Shown: positions 24,266 through 32,979 of the stretch, one piece after another
Numbering within the stretch: position 1 is the stretch's first letter
Layout of the letters: each line of letters opens with the position of its first letter
Source of the DNA: Varibaculum timonense_A
GTDB lineage: Bacteria; Actinomycetota; Actinomycetes; Actinomycetales; Actinomycetaceae
Reading direction: 5' to 3'
NCBI RefSeq assembly: GCF_027694345.1
Contig: NZ_JAQEVU010000002.1
Span: 62,001 to 126,000, forward strand
DNA: 64,000 nt
The notes under the pieces: model-generated
The model's database searches: none
What the model was told of the DNA's origin: nothing
What the model saw: only the letters and a program-made list of their open reading frames with translations
Translations under genes and position numbers: made by a program

Positions 24266-26907
24266 AGAGAAGTGTTTTAGCTATCAGCTCTCTCGTGCTT
24301 TTTATCGTTCCCTGTTTTCTATTCTCGCTGTCTTTCCTGGGCTTTACCGGAACCATAGCGGCAAGCGGCGGGGTCATCCTGGGCTGCGGGGTTTGTGTGG
24401 TTAGTCGCCGTTGGCATTTAGGAATAATCTCCACTACCACCCTAATGTTAGGGGTGTTCTTGGCTTTTGGCCCCACTTTGGCTGCTACCGACCCACAAGG
24501 ACGTAAGTTTTACCCCACATTATCCGGTTTGGAAGTGCTGGTCACCGCTACCGTTACGAGTTGGCGAGATTCCTTAACTGCCTCCCTGCCGCTAACTCCT
24601 GCGGGCGGAACGGCAGTACTCCCCTTTATGACCTGCCTCTTAACCGCATTTTTAGCGGGATTAGCCGCTATGTCACGCAGGCCTTGGCTAGCTCTGCTGC
24701 CTGCCACTACGGCGCTTGTAGTGGCAATTGCCTGGGGTGGGATTCTAGTACCTGGCGCGCCCTGGGCAGGGGGAGGCTACTTCCTCTTTGCGCTGCTATG
24801 GTGCGCCCTAGTGACCACTTCTGCCACCAAAGCGCGTTCTCGCCGGGTTCAGCTAGCGGGAGTTAGCAAGAAAAATACTATTACCCGCCCGCTAGTGATT
24901 ATGGCCCTTACCCTATCGGTCTGCCTGGTAGCGGGGACTTTGGCTGGGGTAAGCGAACGCGGAAACCGCGAAGTGTTGCGCAGCCACGTCCTCCCGCCGG
25001 TAGACCTGGAAGATTTCATTTCCCCGCTAGCTTCCTTTAGACATCTTTCCCGTGACTGGAAAGACAAAACTATTGCCGAAGTGAAGAACTATCCGGCGGG
25101 AAGTCGAATGCGTTTTGCCACCATGAACGCTTATGACGGTACGGTTTTCAAAATTGATCCCAACTTAAACGCCCAATTTGTTCAGGTAGATTCAGTTTTA
25201 GATAAAGAGGTTACGCCTGGAGCAAACGCCCAGGTCAAATTGGTTAATTATGATCAACCCTGGGTTCCGCTGCTGGGGAATGCGAGTTCTATAACAGTTA
25301 GTGGGCAAAGCAAACCGGTTATCTATTATTCACAGTCGCTACGCTCTGCTTTCGCAGCTTCTAATGCTGCCGGTATGTCCTATCACCTCAGATTTTCGCG
25401 CGACCTTAACCCCAGTGATGCTCGGATTTCCGGTCTGGAATTTGACACTATTGCGCAAGGAAAGGACGAAGCGATCCCTACCGAAGTAATTGAGCTAAAC
25501 AACCAGCTAACTGCGAGGGCGACCACGCCTTTACAAAAGGTGCGCAACGTGGAGTCTTACCTTTCGGGGCAAGGATTCTATTCTGACGGCTCCGATGGGC
25601 TGTCTAGACCAGGACACCGTGCCTCCCGTATGGCGCAGTTTTTTCAAGGGCAGCAACTAATCGGTGACGATGAACAATACGCGGTAGCAATGGCACTAAT
25701 GGTGAGGTCTTTCGGGGCTCCGGCGCGGGTGGTGCTCGGAGCCTACCCGGCAGATAAAAAAGCCGGTGGAAACCTAGAACTCAAAGGGGATAACGTTCAT
25801 GCCTGGGTGGAAGTGAAGTTTAAGGAGGTGGGGTGGATAACGTTCGACCCCACACCTCCTAGGGAGCGAGTTCCCCGCACCGACCAGCCGCAACCAAAAT
25901 CAGTTCCCAAGCCGCAGGTGTTGCAGCCTCCGCCTCCGCCAGCCACCCCGCCGGTGTTGCCTCACGTGGAAAAACAGGCGCACGCCGATAACCCCTCTAC
26001 TGGTATGCAGATATTAGAGGCGCTGGTACAAGTCGCAAAATATGGTTCCTGGCTGTTACTGCTGCTGTCCCCAATCCTGGCAGTTTTAATAGCTAAATGG
26101 TATCGCGCCCATCGGCGTCGAAAAGCTAAAGAACCTGCTAGACGGCTTAAAGGTGCGTGGGAAGAAATAATTGACCGCTTCCGCGATAGGGGAATTCGCC
26201 TCCCAGCGGGGACTACCCGACAAGAAGCCGCCTGGATAATAGACACCTATTTAGGGGCAATGAATAAAGAGAAACCGCAGTCGGGCGCGCGGGAGTTAGC
26301 GGGGATTGCTGACTTTTTGGATTATGGACCCGATCAGGCAGAAGGACTTGACCCAGATTGGGCATGGAAATTGGTTAAACAGCTAACCGTCAGCTGGAAA
26401 GCGGCAGCTGGAAAAGGGAAAGCACTGGTGGCGGCGATTCGCCCGTCCTCGCTCTATAACCGGTTTATACGTGGTCACCTGGGCAAGAAACTGGCAAACG
26501 CCCCCGCAATAGGACGAATGTTTACTCCCCGCAAAGAAATCTATCTACCTAGCCTCTCCCTAGGATTAACCCAGCAGGAATACCGGCAGCTACGTACGCC
26601 TCTTGCTCCCTCCACCGGTCAAACCGAGGTGGTTTCTGCTGGATCCAACACCGTATTTACGGAAGCCACCAGGCTTTCAAAAGTAGGGTTACCTGAGGTG
26701 GGGATAGATTTTAGTGATAGCACTAGCCTGGCTGTCTCGCCCAAGCTAACTGGGGGAGAGGGCGTAGAGGACGAGACTCACCTGGCAACAGTACAGACCT
26801 TTGAAATAGGAAATACCCTAGACTTTACCCGCGGGGTGCAGGAAGTTAGCAGCGGGGAGGAAACCATCTTCAAGAAAGGGGATAATCATGAACCAAACTC
26901 CCCCTAG
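24262..26907 (+). CDS. Transglutaminase-like membrane protein with catalytic Cys replaced
   Basis: An 881-residue polytopic protein: about six N-terminal transmembrane helices (residues 1-225), an extracytoplasmic transglutaminase-like domain (about 400-545), a Pro-rich linker (about 550-580), one more membrane helix (about 598-618) and a cytoplasmic tail of 260 residues. In the core domain the usual G-x-C-x-x-[YF]-A becomes GDDEQYA, so Asp470 takes the place of the catalytic cysteine, while the His (513, in HAWVEV) and Asp (529, in FDPTPP) remain. It therefore probably binds peptide or wall material without cross-linking or protease activity. GTG start overlaps the DUF58 stop; the 3' end overlaps the kinase gene by 20 bp. 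A companion function to MoxR/DUF58 is expected. Confidence 0.88.
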   Translation: MKRSVLAISSLVLFIVPCFLFSLSFLGFTGTIAASGGVILGCGVCVVSRRWHLGIISTTTLMLGVFLAFGPTLAATDPQGRKFYPTLSGLEVLVTATVTSWRDSLTASLPLTPAGGTAVLPFMTCLLTAFLAGLAAMSRRPWLALLPATTALVVAIAWGGILVPGAPWAGGGYFLFALLWCALVTTSATKARSRRVQLAGVSKKNTITRPLVIMALTLSVCLVAGTLAGVSERGNREVLRSHVLPPVDLEDFISPLASFRHLSRDWKDKTIAEVKNYPAGSRMRFATMNAYDGTVFKIDPNLNAQFVQVDSVLDKEVTPGANAQVKLVNYDQPWVPLLGNASSITVSGQSKPVIYYSQSLRSAFAASNAAGMSYHLRFSRDLNPSDARISGLEFDTIAQGKDEAIPTEVIELNNQLTARATTPLQKVRNVESYLSGQGFYSDGSDGLSRPGHRASRMAQFFQGQQLIGDDEQYAVAMALMVRSFGAPARVVLGAYPADKKAGGNLELKGDNVHAWVEVKFKEVGWITFDPTPPRERVPRTDQPQPKSVPKPQVLQPPPPPATPPVLPHVEKQAHADNPSTGMQILEALVQVAKYGSWLLLLLSPILAVLIAKWYRAHRRRKAKEPARRLKGAWEEIIDRFRDRGIRLPAGTTRQEAAWIIDTYLGAMNKEKPQSGARELAGIADFLDYGPDQAEGLDPDWAWKLVKQLTVSWKAAAGKGKALVAAIRPSSLYNRFIRGHLGKKLANAPAIGRMFTPRKEIYLPSLSLGLTQQEYRQLRTPLAPSTGQTEVVSAGSNTVFTEATRLSKVGLPEVGIDFSDSTSLAVSPKLTGGEGVEDETHLATVQTFEIGNTLDFTRGVQEVSSGEETIFKKGDNHEPNSP

Positions 26908-28342
26908 TATTCCCGGATTTAGTATGCAGTCCCTGCTGGGCAGAGGGGGATTCGCTGATGTCTACCTGTATCGACAAAAGCGCCCCGAACGTAAAGTTGC
27001 TATCAAAGTGCTGCGGGAACTTGGAAGCCGAGAAGGCAGACAAGTTTTTGCAACCGAAGCTGACTCTTTGGCGCTAACCAGCGCTCATCCGGCAATCCTC
27101 TCCCTCTATCAAACCGGTAAACTTCCTGATGGACGCCCTTATCTGGTGTTGCAATACTGTCCGGTAGCAAATCTTTCGCAAAGGGTTCGCAGATACCCGC
27201 TGTCAGCGGAACAAGCCCTAGACACCACGATTCGCTTGGCAGGTGCTTTAGAAACGGTACATCGAGCCGGTTTGGTACATCGTGACATTAAACCGGCGAA
27301 TGTACTAATTTCTGAATTCTCAACCCCGGTATTATCAGATTTTGGCTTAGCTCTGCCTTTAGGTAAACCGGTACTTCACCGCGATGTTTTAGGACTGTCA
27401 GTACCTTGGGCGCCGCCAGAACAACATGACGAGAACTCTTGTGCCGCTGCCGCTACCGATATTTATTCTCTAGCTGCAACTATGCATTCGCTTTTGACCG
27501 GTCGCAGTCCCTTTGAGATACCCGGAGAAGATAACTCTGCCAATGCGCTCACGCGGCGGATTTTGAGCCTTCCTCCTCGGCTAGATGCTCCGCAACTGGT
27601 TTCTCCGATTCGTGAAATATTGGCTTGGGCGCTGGAAAAAGACCCCGGGCAGCGACCTAAGAGCGCCGCCGATTTAGGTCAGGCGCTTCAAGATGCCCAG
27701 CATCGCCTAAATCTTCCACCTACCAGTATGGATATTGCTAGCGCTAATCCTACTTTGGCGCAGGTCAGTACCGATGCAGATGCTACCCGCTTGAAAGGTA
27801 GTGGATTCGGTTTTCAAGAAACGGCAGGGTCAGCTGGTTCGGGGCATCGAGACAGTCCTCTAATCGTGGGGAGCGGTTCTTCTTTGGCGCTGTCTCGTTC
27901 GCTAGTGGGTGCTCCTAAAACAAGTTGGCGCCGAATCGTCCTGGCAATAATTGCTGGCTTTGTACTGGTGACCGGGACCGGAGCCGGGGTGGCATACTAT
28001 CTGAAATCCGGGACTACTTCAGTCAAAAATACCAACAGTTCAAGTGCCCCGTTGATTACCGCGTCGCCCGAGGACGGAATTGTTGAGGAAGTGCCTCCAG
28101 TGAGCGACCTAACGGCAAAGGCGAGAAATGATGGGCAAACAGTTTTGAGTTGGAAACCTGGGAAAGGCGACACTCCTGCCTCCTACCAGGTGCAAGAGAG
28201 CGTAGATGGAAAAAATACCGGTAACTATAATGTCTCGGAAGCAAAAATCGCGTTGAAAGCCAAGAATGGGAAATGGTGTGTAAAGGTATTCGCGGTTAGC
28301 TTAGATGGAAAAAGCTCACCTGGGGTAGACTGGTGTCAATAG
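26888..28342 (+). CDS. Membrane-anchored serine/threonine protein kinase (PknB-like)
   Basis: A 484-residue Hanks-type kinase. The glycine loop GRGGFADVY (residues 18-26), ATP lysine in VAIKV (about 40), catalytic HRDIKPAN (about 131-138), metal-binding DFG (about 152) and the APPEQ/TDIYSLA segments are intact, so it should be active. The C-lobe ends near 275. After a linker comes a transmembrane helix (about 343-367) and an extracellular FN3-like domain of about 85 residues (VPPVSDLTAKARNDGQ onward) instead of PASTA repeats. AAAGGGG precedes the ATG; the start lies inside the preceding gene. Its targets likely include the FHA protein and the membrane complex of this cluster. No PP2C phosphatase gene is next to it. 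Confidence 0.93.
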   Translation: MNQTPPSIPGFSMQSLLGRGGFADVYLYRQKRPERKVAIKVLRELGSREGRQVFATEADSLALTSAHPAILSLYQTGKLPDGRPYLVLQYCPVANLSQRVRRYPLSAEQALDTTIRLAGALETVHRAGLVHRDIKPANVLISEFSTPVLSDFGLALPLGKPVLHRDVLGLSVPWAPPEQHDENSCAAAATDIYSLAATMHSLLTGRSPFEIPGEDNSANALTRRILSLPPRLDAPQLVSPIREILAWALEKDPGQRPKSAADLGQALQDAQHRLNLPPTSMDIASANPTLAQVSTDADATRLKGSGFGFQETAGSAGSGHRDSPLIVGSGSSLALSRSLVGAPKTSWRRIVLAIIAGFVLVTGTGAGVAYYLKSGTTSVKNTNSSSAPLITASPEDGIVEEVPPVSDLTAKARNDGQTVLSWKPGKGDTPASYQVQESVDGKNTGNYNVSEAKIALKAKNGKWCVKVFAVSLDGKSSPGVDWCQ

Positions 28343-28381
28343 GCAAGAGCAAAGCTGCCCCTTGGTTATGGAGGAAAAGAT

Positions 28382-29086
28382 ATGGATAACAACCCTTACC
28401 AGTACTACCCAAACCAGTCAGGTAACGCTAATGCCGGTTATGTTCCGCCCAGCGGTATCTATGGGATGCCCGAGGCGGCTCCTTCAGGGCAAATGCCAAT
28501 GAATCCTAACCCCTATGGGCAGCAGTTTAGTTCCGGTTATGCAAATCCCTACGACCAGCAACCGGCTGCTCCGGAGTATCCCGGATATTCTCCGCAAGGA
28601 ATGACCGGTTACCAGCAACCGGCGCTTGAATCGCAGCCCCCCTATCAACAGCCAGAATTTAATCCCCCGGCTTCCTATCAGCAACCAGCAGACTATGGGC
28701 AAGCTCAATATGGGGTTGAGCAGCAAAGCCGTCCTAGTTTTAACTACACGGTTACCTCGGGGCAAGGGCAGTCCATGATTTTAGATAATGCGATTGTGGT
28801 CGGTCGCCGTCCCGAGGTCGCAACCTCGTCCTATCCGCAGGCACAAGCTATGACGGTTCCCAGCCCGGCAAAACAGATTTCTCGTAGCCACTGTTTGCTT
28901 TATATTGATGGGGGTGGAAACCCCTCCCTGAAGGATTTAGAGTCGGTAAACGGTACCCGTTTGCGTCGCGGCGGGCAAACTCATGCGATTGATCCTGCCT
29001 GTCCGATAGTGCTGCAACCAGGCGATATTGTAGATGTTGGAGAGGGGCAATATCTGTCGATTGGGACTGCTCCCGCCGGATACTAA
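28382..29086 (+). CDS. FHA domain protein with Gln/Pro/Tyr-rich N-terminus
   Basis: A 234-residue cytoplasmic phosphothreonine-binding protein. The first 115 residues are low-complexity, rich in Tyr, Gln and Pro with repeated YQQP and QQPA units. The FHA domain covers about 125-232 and shows its invariant residues: GRRP (about 141), ISRSH (about 164-168) and VNGTRL (about 186-191). GGAGG lies 7 bp before the ATG. Last gene of the kinase cluster and a natural reader of the kinase's phosphothreonines; the disordered arm may be the phosphorylated part. Confidence 0.9.
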   Translation: MDNNPYQYYPNQSGNANAGYVPPSGIYGMPEAAPSGQMPMNPNPYGQQFSSGYANPYDQQPAAPEYPGYSPQGMTGYQQPALESQPPYQQPEFNPPASYQQPADYGQAQYGVEQQSRPSFNYTVTSGQGQSMILDNAIVVGRRPEVATSSYPQAQAMTVPSPAKQISRSHCLLYIDGGGNPSLKDLESVNGTRLRRGGQTHAIDPACPIVLQPGDIVDVGEGQYLSIGTAPAGY

Positions 29087-29253
29087 AATCCGAAATACTG
29101 CTCTATGCGCTAACTCCTGTTTATTCCGTTTAGGGAAGCTGCTAGTGCCTTGTTGGTCATTATCTTTCGATATGTTTCCCGTTGATGCTGCCCTCTGGTA
29201 GCGCCAATAGGTACAGTTGTGAACGCTGCTAGTACTGAGGTTTAGGGGAAATA

Positions 29254-29289
29254 CTTGAACCCCAGGCGCTGCTAAGCCTAGGGTTCAAG
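29254..29289. terminator. Bidirectional terminator hairpin between the FHA gene and ptsI
   Basis: CTTGAACCCCAGGC (29254-29267) pairs with GCCTAGGGTTCAAG (29276-29289) over 13 of 14 positions with an 8-nt loop. It lies between two converging genes, 168 bp after the FHA stop and 25 bp from the ptsI stop, and can end transcription from both sides. The sequence 29087-29253 holds nothing else I recognise. Confidence 0.75.
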
Positions 29290-29313
29290 AAAGCTGTGTA
29301 CCCTCTTTAGAAA

Positions 29314-30984
29314 CTAATCAATACCTAGGGATTTGCGTACCTTTGCGCGGGCATCTCCGCCATCAAGTGCCGTCAGTATTTCGTGGGCGGCATTTTCGCA
29401 CTGTTCTTTGGTTACTTGCTCTAGCTGGGCACCCACCCCCGGAATGGCGGAAGCAGCCATAGATAGGGAAGTGACCCCCATACCGATTAGGACACAGGCT
29501 AAAATCGGGTCGGCCGCTGCCTCCCCGCATACTCCTACCGGTTTTCCAAGTCGCTGTCCCGCTTTAGCAACCCGGGAAATCAGGGTTAAAACTGCTGGTT
29601 GCCAGGGGTCAGTGTAGGTTGCGAGGTTAGCGTTCATTCTGTCGGCGGCCATCACGTATTGGGTGAGGTCGTTAGTGCCGATCGAGACGAAATCAACTTC
29701 CGCTAGGAACTGGTCAATCATAATTGCGACTGCCGGAACTTCTACCATAATTCCGGCAGTTAGATTCCGTTCTCTAATTAGTTTCGCTACCCATTTCGCC
29801 TCGGTAAGGGTGGAAACCATAGGAACCATTACCCAATTTTTCCCCGTGTGTTCTAGGGCAGCCTGGGAAATCGCGTCTAATTGGCGGGTGAAAAGCTCCT
29901 GGTCAATGCCGGTGGTTCTCAGGCCCCTTACCCCCAGTGCCGGATTGGGTTCTGCATCTAGAGTTGCCCAAGAAATTGGTTTGTCCGAACCGGCATCTAG
30001 GGTGCGAGTAACCACTTTTTTATCCGGGAAAGCTGAAAATACTTGCGAATAAATATCGGCTTGTTGGCTGGTGGTGGGCTCTTTAGCTGAATCGAGGAAA
30101 CAGAGCTCGGTGCGGAAAAGTCCCACTCCCTGTGCATATCCCGCAGCGGCTTTCTTCGCGCCCTCTCCGTCCTGTACGTTAGCCAGTAATTCGACCGCTT
30201 CGCCACTGGCTAGACGGGCAGGGCCTGACCAGTTTCGGATAGCTTCCCGAGCGCGCAAATCGGCTTCAACTTTGGGTCTAGCCACCTGCGGGGTTATTCC
30301 GGTGGTGATGCTTCCTAAAGAGGCATCGATGAATACTGATTCGCCTTGCGGGATTTCATGTAGCTGTCGCGCTGCAACTATGCAGGGGATGCCTAGTTGG
30401 CGAGCAATGATAGAGGTATGGGAGGTCGGGCCGCCCTGTTCGGTTACTAAAGCTAAGATTTCTTCCGGGTTTAATCCGGCGGTGTCTGCGGGGGCTAAAT
30501 CATCGGCAAATAGTACCGATGGCTCGCTTAGTCGGGGTAGTCCCGGTTCGGGTTCTCCTAAAAGCTCAGCGACAACCCGCTGACAAAGATCATTAAGGTC
30601 GGTGGTGCGTTCTGCCATTAACCCGCCGGCTTTCTCGAACATTCCACAAAACATTTCGGTGGTGGTGACTACGGCGACCGGGGCGGGAGTCCCTTTTTTA
30701 ATCGCGCCGACTACCATTTTCTTGAATCCTGGGTCGCGAGAAAGCTCTGCCTGGGCGGCAAGTACATCCGAGGCGCTACCTACGGTTTCCTTGGAGCGTT
30801 CGCGTAATCGCGAGGAGACAGTTTCTGCGGCTTGGGTGTAGCGCTGAATCTCGTCTTCGCGTTTGTCTAGAGAAATGATTGTGGAATCTAGTTTGGGGAT
30901 TTCAAAACGGCTAACCCAGGCGACTGGCCCATAGGCTAGACCATTTACTACCGGTGTTCCATAAATCGTGTTTTCTGTAGACAT
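29314..30984 (-). CDS. ptsI: Phosphoenolpyruvate-protein phosphotransferase (PTS enzyme I)
   Basis: Enzyme I of the sugar phosphotransferase system, taking phosphate from PEP and passing it to HPr. The 556-residue product contains the phosphorylated histidine in GGPTSHTSIIARQLG, the PEP-binding segments GLFRTE and VEVPAVAIM, and the C-terminal GVCGEAAADP. I choose the ATG at 30984 (MSTENTIYG), preceded by an AGGAGG site; a longer in-frame start at 31029 has none. It is transcribed away from the fructose operon from a shared 231-bp control region, so both are probably under the same DeoR-type regulator. Confidence 0.95.
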   Translation of the reverse strand: MSTENTIYGTPVVNGLAYGPVAWVSRFEIPKLDSTIISLDKREDEIQRYTQAAETVSSRLRERSKETVGSASDVLAAQAELSRDPGFKKMVVGAIKKGTPAPVAVVTTTEMFCGMFEKAGGLMAERTTDLNDLCQRVVAELLGEPEPGLPRLSEPSVLFADDLAPADTAGLNPEEILALVTEQGGPTSHTSIIARQLGIPCIVAARQLHEIPQGESVFIDASLGSITTGITPQVARPKVEADLRAREAIRNWSGPARLASGEAVELLANVQDGEGAKKAAAGYAQGVGLFRTELCFLDSAKEPTTSQQADIYSQVFSAFPDKKVVTRTLDAGSDKPISWATLDAEPNPALGVRGLRTTGIDQELFTRQLDAISQAALEHTGKNWVMVPMVSTLTEAKWVAKLIRERNLTAGIMVEVPAVAIMIDQFLAEVDFVSIGTNDLTQYVMAADRMNANLATYTDPWQPAVLTLISRVAKAGQRLGKPVGVCGEAAADPILACVLIGMGVTSLSMAASAIPGVGAQLEQVTKEQCENAAHEILTALDGGDARAKVRKSLGID

Positions 30985-31057
30985 TTGTCCTCCTCGCTGA
31001 GGTCGGTTCAATTGAAATAAGTGTTTCATGATTGAGTTATTTTTTCAAGAAAGCTTG

Positions 31058-31112
31058 CAGGTAAACCATAATAAACCACAAAAAGAGGGGTAAAAACCCA
31101 CAAAAACCTGAA
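31058..31112. promoter_or_regulatory. Putative operator cluster between ptsI and the fructose operon
   Basis: An A-rich segment carries repeated AAACCA/ACCCACAAAAA-type words: TAAACCATAATAAACCACAAAAA near 31062-31085 is split into TAAACCA and TAAACCACAAAAA, and TAAAAACCCACAAAAACC follows at 31091-31108. DeoR-family fructose regulators often bind such short A/C-rich direct repeats, so this is the likely site for the protein encoded at 31216, acting on both divergent promoters. Confidence 0.45.
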
Positions 31113-31215
31113 ATAAACTCACTAAAATCTCTTGTTTTTGCTTGGGGTCTTACCTAGAATGTTTATGTTGTTTCCGTTTTTGGAATATCTTTTTGGCGTT
31201 AAGGGGAGGGCGAAG

Positions 31216-31986
31216 ATGCCGGTTCACAGCGGAGGGCGGCGCTTACAGATTGAACAAACGCTAGCGCAATTTGGGCAAGTGTCTATGCGGGACCTGGCTA
31301 ATCGTTTTGAAGTATCGGACGAAACCATTCGCCGCGACCTCGATATTCTAGCTGAGCAAGGCAAAGCTAAACGGGTTTACGGGGGAGCGGTTACAACTCG
31401 CGAGATTGCCGAATCCCAATTGGCAGAACGAATGAAAATCAACAGCGAGCAAAAGCAGCAAATCGCTCAGCGCGCCCTCAGCTATATTCCCGAGGGCGCA
31501 TTTACGGTTTTCATAGATGCCGGCTCTTCGACCGCCTATTTTGCTAAGCTCCTGCCAGATCGCGCAGATTTGCTGGTAGTAACCAACTCTGCGGCAATCG
31601 CGTCCGCAATAGGAGCGGCCACTCGTAACCTGAAAATACATTTGATTGGGGGGATGTTGCGTGAGTCCACCCTGGCAACTGTAGGGGCGCTGGCCGTGCA
31701 GTCCGTGCGCGCGATTCACCCCGATTTAACCATTCTCGGCACAAACGGAATGGATCCTCTGGATGGATATACTACTGCTGACCTCGAAGAAGCCGCGGTA
31801 AAACGGGCAATGGTGCAAAGCAGTAATCGCTGCCTGATGCTAGCGGACTCCGATAAATATGGATATACCGCTACTGTTCAATTCGCTAGTCCCGAGGAAA
31901 TCGAAATCCTGATTTCCGATAAACGCCTAAAGGAAATCGCCGGTAAAGACTTGGAAAAACTAGCGAAGAAAGTGTTTTTGGCATGA
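31216..31986 (+). CDS. DeoR/GlpR-family transcriptional regulator of fructose genes
   Basis: A 256-residue repressor with an N-terminal winged helix-turn-helix (about residues 11-60; MRDLANRFEVSDETIRRDL is the DeoR signature) and a C-terminal sugar-phosphate sensing domain containing FIDAGSSTAYFAKLL and LIGGMLRESTLATVG. The ATG at 31216 is chosen because AGGGGAGGG lies just upstream and the family alignment begins there; the frame is open further upstream but hydrophobic. Its stop overlaps the start of fruK by 4 bp. It probably senses fructose-1-phosphate or fructose-1,6-bisphosphate and controls its own operon and ptsI. Confidence 0.9.
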   Translation: MPVHSGGRRLQIEQTLAQFGQVSMRDLANRFEVSDETIRRDLDILAEQGKAKRVYGGAVTTREIAESQLAERMKINSEQKQQIAQRALSYIPEGAFTVFIDAGSSTAYFAKLLPDRADLLVVTNSAAIASAIGAATRNLKIHLIGGMLRESTLATVGALAVQSVRAIHPDLTILGTNGMDPLDGYTTADLEEAAVKRAMVQSSNRCLMLADSDKYGYTATVQFASPEEIEILISDKRLKEIAGKDLEKLAKKVFLA

Positions 31987-32954
31987 TTATTACCCTGAGT
32001 GCAAACTCTAGTTTGGATAAAACCTTAAACCTGGCGCAGACCCTAGTGCCGGGGAATGTTCATCGCATCACCTCGACCCACACTGACGTGGGAGGTAAAG
32101 GAATAAATGTGGCACGGGTAGCCCAAGAGGCTTTGGCTGCGGTTCGCTGTGTATTGCCCGCCTGCCCTCAAGACCCGATTCTAGGGCTTTTAGACCAGGT
32201 AAAACTGCCGTATGTGAGCACCGATATTTCCGAAGCGGTGCGTACTAACCTCACAATCATTGATGGCAGGGGGCAAACCACCAAAATAAATGAAGCGGGG
32301 CCAAGGCTTACCCCCGGGCAGCAAAAATCGCTGCTGGGGGCGCTTAAAGAACAGGCTAGAGATTTAGAGGACGGAGACTGGGTGGTGCTTTCCGGGTCTT
32401 TACCGCCCGGCTTGCCGGATGATTTTTACCTCACCTGTCTAAAGGAAATGGAAACTTGCCCCGGACGGTTCGCGCTCGATACCTCTGGGAGCCCTTTACG
32501 CGCCCTCGGGAAAGCCCTGGGAACCGTAAGGGTAGATTTGATGAAACCGAACTCTTTTGAACTTGCCGAGCTGCTGGGAGGCAACGGAGCTGAACTGGAA
32601 AACGCTGCCGCCAGCGGTGATTTATTGCCGGTGGCGCGAAAAGCTAAAGAGCTTAGTGAACGCGGGGTAGGGGCAGTGCTCGCAACCTTGGGTAAAGCTG
32701 GAGCCATCCTAATCACCGGCGAGGGCGCGTGGCATGGAAGTAGCCCCGATGTCCCGGTACGTTCAACAGTTGGAGCTGGCGATTCGGCTCTAGCAGGCTA
32801 TATCTTGGCGCAAATGGCAGGGCGACCCCCCGAAGAATGCTTAGCTAGGGCTTTAGCCTACGGGGCTGCTGCCTGCACCAAAGAAGGAACGCAGCCACCT
32901 CGGCCAGAAGAAATTCATCCCGAACAAGTCGCGATAACCAAACTCAGCCTATAA
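31983..32954 (+). CDS. fruK: 1-phosphofructokinase
   Basis: PfkB-family sugar kinase (323 residues) converting fructose-1-phosphate to fructose-1,6-bisphosphate with ATP. The N-terminal substrate motif VGGKGINVARVAQ (about residues 37-49), SGSLPPG (about 138-144) and the catalytic DTAGDS-like segment TVGAGDSALAGY (about 261-272, with the base Asp) are present. Its ATG overlaps the regulator stop; fruA begins 25 bp later. The arrangement regulator-fruK-fruA-ptsH is the standard fructose operon of actinobacteria. Confidence 0.95.
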   Translation: MIITLSANSSLDKTLNLAQTLVPGNVHRITSTHTDVGGKGINVARVAQEALAAVRCVLPACPQDPILGLLDQVKLPYVSTDISEAVRTNLTIIDGRGQTTKINEAGPRLTPGQQKSLLGALKEQARDLEDGDWVVLSGSLPPGLPDDFYLTCLKEMETCPGRFALDTSGSPLRALGKALGTVRVDLMKPNSFELAELLGGNGAELENAAASGDLLPVARKAKELSERGVGAVLATLGKAGAILITGEGAWHGSSPDVPVRSTVGAGDSALAGYILAQMAGRPPEECLARALAYGAAACTKEGTQPPRPEEIHPEQVAITKLSL

Positions 32955-32979
32955 ACGCTTACCCCATTTAAGGAGAATC

